In this document: positions 40,732 through 45,731 of the stretch, in pieces
Numbering within the stretch: position 1 is the first letter of the stretch
Layout: each line of letters begins with the position of its first letter
DNA from: CAYJPV01 sp964396055
GTDB lineage: Bacteria; Acidobacteriota; Vicinamibacteria; Vicinamibacterales; JAKQTR01
DNA: 45,731 bases
Assembly: GCA_964396055.1 (NCBI GenBank)
Contig: CAYNDV010000022.1
Coordinates: 1-45,731, forward strand
Direction: 5' to 3'
Program-made: the position numbers and the translations under genes
Notes under the pieces: model-generated
The model's database searches: none
What the model saw: the letters and a program-made list of their open reading frames with translations, nothing else
What the model was told of the DNA's origin: nothing

Positions 40732-40759
40732 GCGGGGGCCGGCAGGCGCCGGCCCCCGC
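40732..40759 (+). terminator. Long perfect GC hairpin after isocitrate dehydrogenase
   Basis: A 12-base stem, GCGGGGGCCGGC (40732-40743) with its exact complement (40748-40759), around a 4-base loop, starting 5 bases after the stop codon. No T tract follows. Confidence 0.6.
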
Positions 40760-40851
40760 CACGTCCCCGCCCACGTCCAACCAGGTCCTCCGCCGCGACG
40801 GCACGCAGCCGTTTGCCGTACAATCGGCATGCCCCCGGTTCGGACGTGGAC

Positions 40852-43338
40852 ATGACTACCCTGGCACCCGTCGTCCCTCGCGAGATTGCCGGAACGGCCA
40901 GCTGCGGCCGGACGGCGTTCCTGAAGCGTCGGTACCTGGAGGCGCCGCTCGTCGTCGACATCGAGTACATCCGCCACCTGACGGAGTCCAACCGGCGCAC
41001 CGACGGCCTCGACGTGCTCGAACGCCGCGCCGTCGATCACGCGTACGCGCTGGAGCGTCTGACGCCGGTCATCCACGAGCAGGACCGGATTGCGGGCAAC
41101 AAGACCCGGTTCATCCGCGGTGCCGTCCCCTACGCCAACTACGCCGCGGGCCCGTTCCTGCGCGAGCTCCGGCGACAGGAACAGGACGCCCAGCAGAAGC
41201 ACGTCGAGCAGGGCCACGGCGGCGGCATCGCCGAGGCGCGGCGAGCCGCCCGGGAGCTGGGCTACGAGGTGTTCTCGGGCAAGTTCCTGATCACGCCGTC
41301 TGACCGCGACGCCTTCGCCGCCATCTGCGAGTACTGGGAAGACCGCTGCATGATGGCCGCCGGCGATCGGCTGTGGAAGACGCACTTCCCCCACGCCCGG
41401 TTCATCGAGGACGGGTGGGCCGTCGGCCTCTATACCGCGCCGCACGACCCGTGTCCCGAGGGCCGGCTCGTCCTCGATTTCGAAACGGCCCTCGCCAGAG
41501 GGTACCTGGCGCTCATCGGGGACATCGACGAGCGGCTTGCGGCGTTCCGACCGGCCTCGCCGGCCGACGGGGGTCGCCTGTGCTTCTGGCGGGCGGCTCG
41601 CCGCGCCCTGGAGGGCGGCCTCGCATTCGCCGCGAACTACGCCGGCGAGGCCCGGCGGCTGGCCGCTGCCGAGACGGACACCTCGCGGCGCCGCGAACTG
41701 CTGGACATCGCAGAGGCCTGCACCCGGGTCCCGGCCTTGCCGCCGCGCACGTTCCGGGAGGCGATCCAGTCGTTCTGGTTCACCTATCTCCTGGGGCACC
41801 TGGAGGGCGCGCATCTCGGCTACTCGCCCGGGCGCCTCGACAGGGTGCTCGGGCCGTACTTCACCGCCGATCCGGATGTCTCCTTCGATGAGGCTGTTGA
41901 GCTCTTCGAAGAACTGTTCGTCAAGATGACGCAGATCGAGTACATCGCCAGCATGAGCTGGCAGGGGCTCGGGCACGGCAACCTCTTCCAGAACCTCATC
42001 CTCGGCGGCATCGACGGCGACGGGCGCCCGGCCGATAACGTGGTCTCGCTGGCCATCCTGCAGGCCCAGATCAACATGCAGATGACGCAGCCCACGCTGT
42101 CGGTCTGGTACGCAGACGGGCTGTCGGAGGCATTCCTGCTGAAGGCCGTCGAGTGCGTCAAGACCGGCGTCGGCTACCCGGCCTTCTTCAATCAGCGGAC
42201 CTACGTGGCGCACGAGACTGCCACGTCGGGTCTCCCGGTGAAGGTCGTTCGCGATTACGCCGCCATGGGCGGCTGCACCGAGCCCGTGCTCGGCGGCATG
42301 TCGTACGGCGTCGTGCAGGCCGGCTTCGTGAACCACGGCAAGCTGATCGACCTGCTGATGCACGATGGCGTGGATCCGGCCACGGGCATCCGCCTCTTCG
42401 ACCCGCGGCCGGTGTCGTCGTTCGAGGACGTGAAGACCGCCTACCTCGAGACGATGCACCAGGCCGTGCGCCGGTGGCAGCAGTACTGGAACTACGTGAT
42501 GGTGGCGCACCGCCAGACGGTGCCGCTGGTCTTCTGCTCGGCGTTCGTGCGCGACTGCCTCGGGCGCGGCCTGTGCATGGACGACGGCGGCGCGCTCAAC
42601 AACCATACGCCCACGACCCTTTCGTCGGGTCTCGTCAACGTGGCCAACTCCCTGGCCGTCATCAAGCGCCTGTGCTTCGATGAACGGGCCTGCAGCTACG
42701 ACGAACTGCGCGCGGCCGTGGCCGCCGACTGGGAGGGCCACGACCTGCTCCGCCGCCGCGCCCTCGACGTGCCCAAGTGGGGCAACGACGACGACGACGT
42801 GGACCGGATCTTCCTGGACCTCTTCGCCGACTACGTCGCGTGGGTGCGGGGCCAGGACAACTACCTCGGCGTGCCCTACGACCCCTCGATGCTCGCGATC
42901 TCCACGCCGGTGCCGTTCGGCAAGGCCTGCGGGGCTTTCCCGGACGGCCGGCGGGCGGGCCAGCCGCTGGCGGACGGCGTGACCTCACCTTTCCCGGGCA
43001 CCGATACCCACGGCCCCACGGCGGTGGTCCGGTCGTCGATGAAGGTGGATCACACGCAGATTCGCGGCGGCCTGCTCAACCTGAAGTTCCATCCGACGGC
43101 GCTGCGCGGGGAGCCGGGATCACGCAACCTGCTGGCGCTCATCAGGACCTACTTCGAGGGCCCTGGGTTCCACGTGCAGTTCAACGTGGTGGACTCACGC
43201 ATGCTGCGCGATGCCCAGGAGCATCCCGACCGGTACCGCGATCTCGTGGTGCGGGTAGCGGGGTTCTCGGCTTACTGGGTCGAGATGAGCAAGCCGCTGC
43301 AGGATCAGGTTATCTGGCGGACCGAGCACAGCCTGTGA
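40852..43338 (+). CDS. Glycyl radical enzyme (pyruvate formate-lyase-like, dehydratase/lyase class)
   Basis: An 828-residue anaerobic radical enzyme. The thiyl cysteine C475 sits in GGCTEP with E477 two residues on; the CxE arrangement is that of glycerol/diol, choline, hydroxyproline and related eliminating enzymes, not the Cys-Cys pair of true pyruvate formate-lyase. The glycyl radical loop is RVAGFSAYW with G804 about 25 residues from the C terminus. The N-terminal PFL domain has EQDRIAGNKTRF and the His/Gln-rich KHVEQGHGGG segment. The substrate cannot be assigned; no shell proteins of a microcompartment are seen. The ATG at 40852 is chosen over a TTG 39 bases earlier; a TACAAT -10-like box is at 40819-40824. 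Its activase overlaps its stop codon. Confidence 0.93.
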   Translation: MTTLAPVVPREIAGTASCGRTAFLKRRYLEAPLVVDIEYIRHLTESNRRTDGLDVLERRAVDHAYALERLTPVIHEQDRIAGNKTRFIRGAVPYANYAAGPFLRELRRQEQDAQQKHVEQGHGGGIAEARRAARELGYEVFSGKFLITPSDRDAFAAICEYWEDRCMMAAGDRLWKTHFPHARFIEDGWAVGLYTAPHDPCPEGRLVLDFETALARGYLALIGDIDERLAAFRPASPADGGRLCFWRAARRALEGGLAFAANYAGEARRLAAAETDTSRRRELLDIAEACTRVPALPPRTFREAIQSFWFTYLLGHLEGAHLGYSPGRLDRVLGPYFTADPDVSFDEAVELFEELFVKMTQIEYIASMSWQGLGHGNLFQNLILGGIDGDGRPADNVVSLAILQAQINMQMTQPTLSVWYADGLSEAFLLKAVECVKTGVGYPAFFNQRTYVAHETATSGLPVKVVRDYAAMGGCTEPVLGGMSYGVVQAGFVNHGKLIDLLMHDGVDPATGIRLFDPRPVSSFEDVKTAYLETMHQAVRRWQQYWNYVMVAHRQTVPLVFCSAFVRDCLGRGLCMDDGGALNNHTPTTLSSGLVNVANSLAVIKRLCFDERACSYDELRAAVAADWEGHDLLRRRALDVPKWGNDDDDVDRIFLDLFADYVAWVRGQDNYLGVPYDPSMLAISTPVPFGKACGAFPDGRRAGQPLADGVTSPFPGTDTHGPTAVVRSSMKVDHTQIRGGLLNLKFHPTALRGEPGSRNLLALIRTYFEGPGFHVQFNVVDSRMLRDAQEHPDRYRDLVVRVAGFSAYWVEMSKPLQDQVIWRTEHSL

Positions 43339-44246
43339 GTACGGCAGCCGGAGTCGTCTTCGACATCCAGCACTACGCCGTCCACGACGGCCCGGGCATC
43401 CGCACGCTCGTCTTCCTGAAGGGCTGCCCGCTCCGCTGCGCGTGGTGCAGCAACCCCGAGTCGCACGCGCCGCATCCGGAACTCCGGCGGTTCGCCTCGA
43501 GGTGCCAGGCATGCCGGCGGTGCGTGAGTGCGTGCGTGGGTGGGGCCGTCCACGCGACGCCTGACGGCGTCGTCGTGGATCGCGTGCGCTGTGCGGCATG
43601 CGTGCCGATGCCGTGCGCTGAGGCCTGCCCCTCACAGGCCCTGACCGTCGTCGGACGCCGGATGGAGATCGGCGCGGTGGTGCGGCGCGTCGCCGCCGAC
43701 CGGGCCTTCTATCGGAATTCAGGTGGCGGTGTGACGTTCTCGGGCGGCGAACCGTTCGCGCAACACGAGTTCCTGACGGCCGCCCTCGCGGCCTGCAGGG
43801 CCGAAGGCATCGATACGGCCGTCGAAACCTGCGGCCACGCAGACGCCGAGGTGGTGCTCGCGGCCGAGCCGTACGTCGATCGTTTCCTGTTCGACCTGAA
43901 ACTCGCCGACCCGGCGCGCCACTGCCGGTGGACGGGAACCACCAACGCCCTCATTCTCGACACGTTCGCCTCACTGGCACAGCGGAACCCGGCGAAGGTC
44001 GTCGTCCGCGTGCCGCTCGTCCCGGGCATCACCGACGATCGCGCAAACCTCGAGGCACTGGCCCGCCTGACAGCCAGCCACGGCGTCGCGGCGGTCCAGT
44101 TGGTGCCGTACCATCCGTACGGCCGTGACAAGTACGAGGAGATGGGTCTGCCGGTACCGCCGGAGATTGCCCCCGTGACCCCGGCGAACCTCGATGCCGC
44201 GCTCACGGTGTTCGCCGGACACGGCCTGCGGGTCGACGTCGCCTAG
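43335..44246 (+). CDS. Glycyl-radical-enzyme activating enzyme, radical SAM with two extra Fe-S clusters
   Basis: A 303-residue activase that uses S-adenosylmethionine to place the glycyl radical on the partner. The radical SAM triad is C31-x3-C35-x2-C38 (GCPLRCAWCSNPE), the SAM-contact motif is FSGGEPFAQ, and later strands carry LFDLKLADP and VRVPLVPGITDD. Between them are two ferredoxin-like cysteine sets, C57/C60/C63/C67 and C86/C89/C94/C98, as in activases of the dehydratase class and absent from pyruvate formate-lyase activase. The GTG at 43335 overlaps the stop of the glycyl radical enzyme (GTGA), so the two are translated in step. The enzyme is oxygen sensitive, so an anaerobic or microaerobic phase of life is inferred. 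Confidence 0.95.
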   Translation: MSTAAGVVFDIQHYAVHDGPGIRTLVFLKGCPLRCAWCSNPESHAPHPELRRFASRCQACRRCVSACVGGAVHATPDGVVVDRVRCAACVPMPCAEACPSQALTVVGRRMEIGAVVRRVAADRAFYRNSGGGVTFSGGEPFAQHEFLTAALAACRAEGIDTAVETCGHADAEVVLAAEPYVDRFLFDLKLADPARHCRWTGTTNALILDTFASLAQRNPAKVVVRVPLVPGITDDRANLEALARLTASHGVAAVQLVPYHPYGRDKYEEMGLPVPPEIAPVTPANLDAALTVFAGHGLRVDVA

Positions 44247-44298
44247 CATCGGTCCCGCCAGCAACTGTGGCTCTGCGAGGCCGTTAACGAGGAGGCAC

Positions 44299-44394
44299 AT
44301 GGAAGCGCCCGGGTTCCGCCAGCCAACGACGACCGTTTCGTACTTTCACTACGGGCGTCGCAGGGCGGTGAAGTACGTCCGCATCGCCGCCACC
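44299..44394 (+). CDS. 5' end of an unknown gene, cut by the assembly gap
   Basis: An ATG at 44299 follows a GAGGAGG ribosome site (44289-44295) with a short 3-base spacer. The 32 residues to the gap include a basic stretch (FHYGRRRAVKYVRIAAT). No family can be named. It may or may not be the same gene as the one ending at 44747, because the gap length is arbitrary. Confidence 0.45.
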
Positions 44395-44494
44395 NNNNNN
44401 NNNNNNNNNNNNNNNNNNNNNNNNNNNNNNNNNNNNNNNNNNNNNNNNNNNNNNNNNNNNNNNNNNNNNNNNNNNNNNNNNNNNNNNNNNNNNN
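44395..44494. other. Assembly gap of 100 N
   Basis: Exactly 100 ambiguous bases, the usual placeholder for a gap of unknown size. Reading frame and distance across it carry no meaning. Confidence 0.98.
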
Positions 44495-44747
44495 CGACCA
44501 GTTCCGGTTTCTCGAACTCTGGCAGGGCCGGTTGTCCGCGGTCTTTCGAGAGCCGGACCGGTGCAGTGACGAACACGCCCGCGACAGGGGCCGGCACGTC
44601 CTGGCGCTCGTCGATGCCTGCGGACAGGTGTGGCCGGTCGTCGAGCGGAACTGGGTCCTGGCCCGTCTCTGGCACGGCGGCGGACGCGTACTGGCATTCG
44701 CGGCCGTGGCGCTGGCGGCGGCTGCCCTGCTGCTGTCCCTGCTGTAG
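44495..44747 (+). CDS. 3' end of an unknown tail-anchored protein
   Basis: The frame from 44496 to the TAG at 44747 encodes 83 residues (DQFRFLELWQGRLSAV..., WPVVERNWVLARLWHGGGRV) and ends in a hydrophobic Ala/Leu helix of about 20 residues that reaches the C terminus, so the protein is probably tail-anchored in the membrane. No family recognised. The 5' part is lost in the gap. Confidence 0.5.
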
Positions 44748-44793
44748 AGCAGGACGGATTCGCCACGCGCGACGGTCAACCGCGGTGGCTCGG

Positions 44794-45144
44794 TTACGCA
44801 CGTCCGCGGGCGCGGCGCGGCTGGCGCCCCGGCTCGAGGTCAGCGAGCCGTCCCGACAACTCGGCATGCACCCGGTCGATGTGCGCGCCGACCTGCCTGA
44901 TGATCTGGTCGCGGCTCGCCGTGATCTTCGCATCGACTTCCGCGATGATGAAGTCACGGGTCGCGTCGATTCTCGCGTCCATGCGGTCGAACCGCTGGTC
45001 GATGTGCGCGAAGCGCTCGTCGATCTGTTCGAACCGCTGGTCGACTTCTGCGAACCTCTGTCGGACGGTCACCGCCAGGGTGACCATCTCGTTCCGCACG
45101 TCCTGGATCGCGCCGATGACTTCCTGATGCTGTTGTCTCGTCAT
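44794..45144 (-). CDS. Small coiled-coil protein with heptad-like repeats
   Basis: A 116-residue protein, from the ATG at 45144, made mostly of one long charged helix. The centre carries 7-residue repeats of the form RF-x-x-[IV]D-[QE] (RFAEVDQ, RFEQIDE, RFAHIDQ, RFDRMDA, RIDATRD), typical of a parallel coiled coil as seen in many short bacterial hypothetical proteins. The C terminus is basic and Arg-rich. There is no signal or membrane helix. No strong ribosome site is seen for this ATG or for a GTG at 45183, so the start is uncertain. The gene is convergent with the tail-anchored fragment; function unknown. Confidence 0.6.
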   Translation of the reverse strand: MTRQQHQEVIGAIQDVRNEMVTLAVTVRQRFAEVDQRFEQIDERFAHIDQRFDRMDARIDATRDFIIAEVDAKITASRDQIIRQVGAHIDRVHAELSGRLADLEPGRQPRRARGRA

Positions 45145-45307
45145 GCGGCCCCGTCGTGCGAGGTGCGTGCCAACCGCCGTCACTGGAACCCGAGGGAATT
45201 CCGAGGCGCCATCAGGAGCGTGGCAGAAACTGCAACCAACCGCGTCCCTGGACGTCAGCGCGTCCTGCCATCCAGGACGACGACGATGCCATCGTCCGGA
45301 GCGGAGA

Positions 45308-45580
45308 TCAAGATGAGCGGGTGGGGCTCAGGCGCCACTTGAGGTTGGCGTCGTGCGTCTCGCGGTAGAACGCCGTCAGCGAGGCGGGTACCTCGACTGG
45401 CGTGCCATCGAGCAGTCCCCTGAGATACGTGGCCGTGCGTCGGACGAGGCCGACGCCGCCCATGGGCCCGTGGGCGGGGATCACCATGGTGACGCGCGGA
45501 TCGCCGCTCCAGCGCGCAAGGTGGCACAGCCACGTGTCGATGGGGCTGTCGTTCGGGACAACGGTCCAGGGCGACCTCAC
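45308..45580 (-). pseudogene. C-terminal fragment of a metallo-beta-lactamase-fold hydrolase
   Basis: The frame encodes DSPIDTWLCHLARWSGDP, MVIPAHGPMGG and TATYLRGLLDG, which match the last third of MBL-fold hydrolases, including the final zinc-ligand His in PAHGP. The N-terminal HxHxDH site is missing: the same frame is closed by a TGA not far upstream (near 45615), and the 45620-45731 stretch does not continue the domain in another frame. Read as a broken gene or as a mis-joined scaffold end. The 45145-45307 stretch between this and the coiled-coil gene shows nothing recognisable. Confidence 0.6.
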
Positions 45581-45683
45581 GCACCCATACGCCGTCCGCG
45601 ACGGGGACGGGCATCATGAGGGGTCCGTGGCCGGCCGCGGCGCGGCGCCGCGATCTGGGGACGGGGCCGTCGTGCGCGTCACG

Positions 45684-45731
45684 TCACTTCCCGGCCGACG
45701 CGCGCGGGATGGCCGAGAACGGGATGTCCTG
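45684..45731 (-). CDS. Possible C-terminal end of a gene entering from the right edge
   Basis: Fifteen codons (QDIPFSAIPRASAGK) followed by TGA at 45686-45684 on the minus strand. The composition looks like a normal protein tail, but it is too short to identify. Confidence 0.3.
   Translation of the reverse strand, partial: QDIPFSAIPRASAGK

Noticed and set aside
38507..40804. 765-codon antisense frame over isocitrate dehydrogenase
   Set aside because: Shadow of a highly conserved enzyme; no ribosome site or domain.
40852..43338. Pyruvate formate-lyase (pflB)
   Set aside because: True PflB has adjacent Cys-Cys at the active site; here it is C-T-E, and the activase has the extra clusters of the dehydratase class.
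45255..45617. Minus-strand frame of 120 codons starting near 45617
   Set aside because: Its first residues look plausible, but the rest is an out-of-frame reading of the MBL-fold fragment, which has recognisable PAHGP and ATYLRGLLDG segments.

Overview
This is a GC-rich bacterial window of 45.7 kb. It contains about 30 recognisable protein genes, no RNA genes and no intact mobile element. The mixture suggests an Acidobacteriota genome of Vicinamibacteria type: a Ser/Thr kinase with a membrane segment and TPR tail, a TonB receptor with a carboxypeptidase-like N-terminal domain, a Tat-exported GH92 glycosidase, a DUF2911 protein, a secreted prolyl oligopeptidase and very high GC. This placement rests on gene content only. 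A run of exactly 100 Ns (44395-44494) shows it is a scaffold, probably from a metagenome.

Layout. 1-3027: a Fur regulator fused to a rubrerythrin-like diiron domain (runs off the left edge), an ErpA/IscA-type Fe-S carrier, and a divergent aldehyde dehydrogenase. 3067-7262 (minus): GH92 glycosidase, a double-Cache membrane sensor without an output domain, and a DUF4230 protein. 7383-8940 (plus): a small Rho-N-like protein and a rhomboid protease with a helical tail. 8924-10682 (minus): a DUF438/hemerythrin/PAS protein and a DUF1858-DUF2249 protein. 10805-13435: a CHRD-domain remnant and a TonB-dependent receptor. 13476-15614 (minus): prolyl oligopeptidase. 15837-17223: a CsgG-like protein and a DUF2911 protein, closed by the only canonical intrinsic terminator seen.

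17297-23729 is a self-contained efflux operon: TetR operator, TetR regulator, lipoprotein membrane-fusion subunit, and one 1522-residue polypeptide joining a complete RND pump to a complete TolC-type outer-membrane channel through an internal signal-peptide-like segment. It ends inside a heptanucleotide tandem repeat, with a second one bordering the convergent serine hydrolase gene.

25380-34294: the TPR Ser/Thr kinase, a YigZ/IMPACT protein, a hybrid histidine kinase, a single-POTRA BamA-like barrel protein and a DedA membrane protein. 34452-38362: a tightly coupled four-gene operon of two paralogous unclassified P-loop proteins, an OPA-type organophosphate transporter and an adenosine-deaminase-family enzyme. 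This is the best candidate for an undescribed pathway. 38492-44246: monomeric NADP-isocitrate dehydrogenase, then a glycyl radical enzyme and its radical-SAM activase. The last 1.5 kb holds the gap, two gene ends, a coiled-coil protein and a broken metallo-beta-lactamase-fold gene.

Two genome-wide habits are visible. Many genes end in GC-rich perfect hairpins without a T tract. Several genes have a -10 hexamer only 6-7 bases before the start codon, which implies leaderless transcripts.
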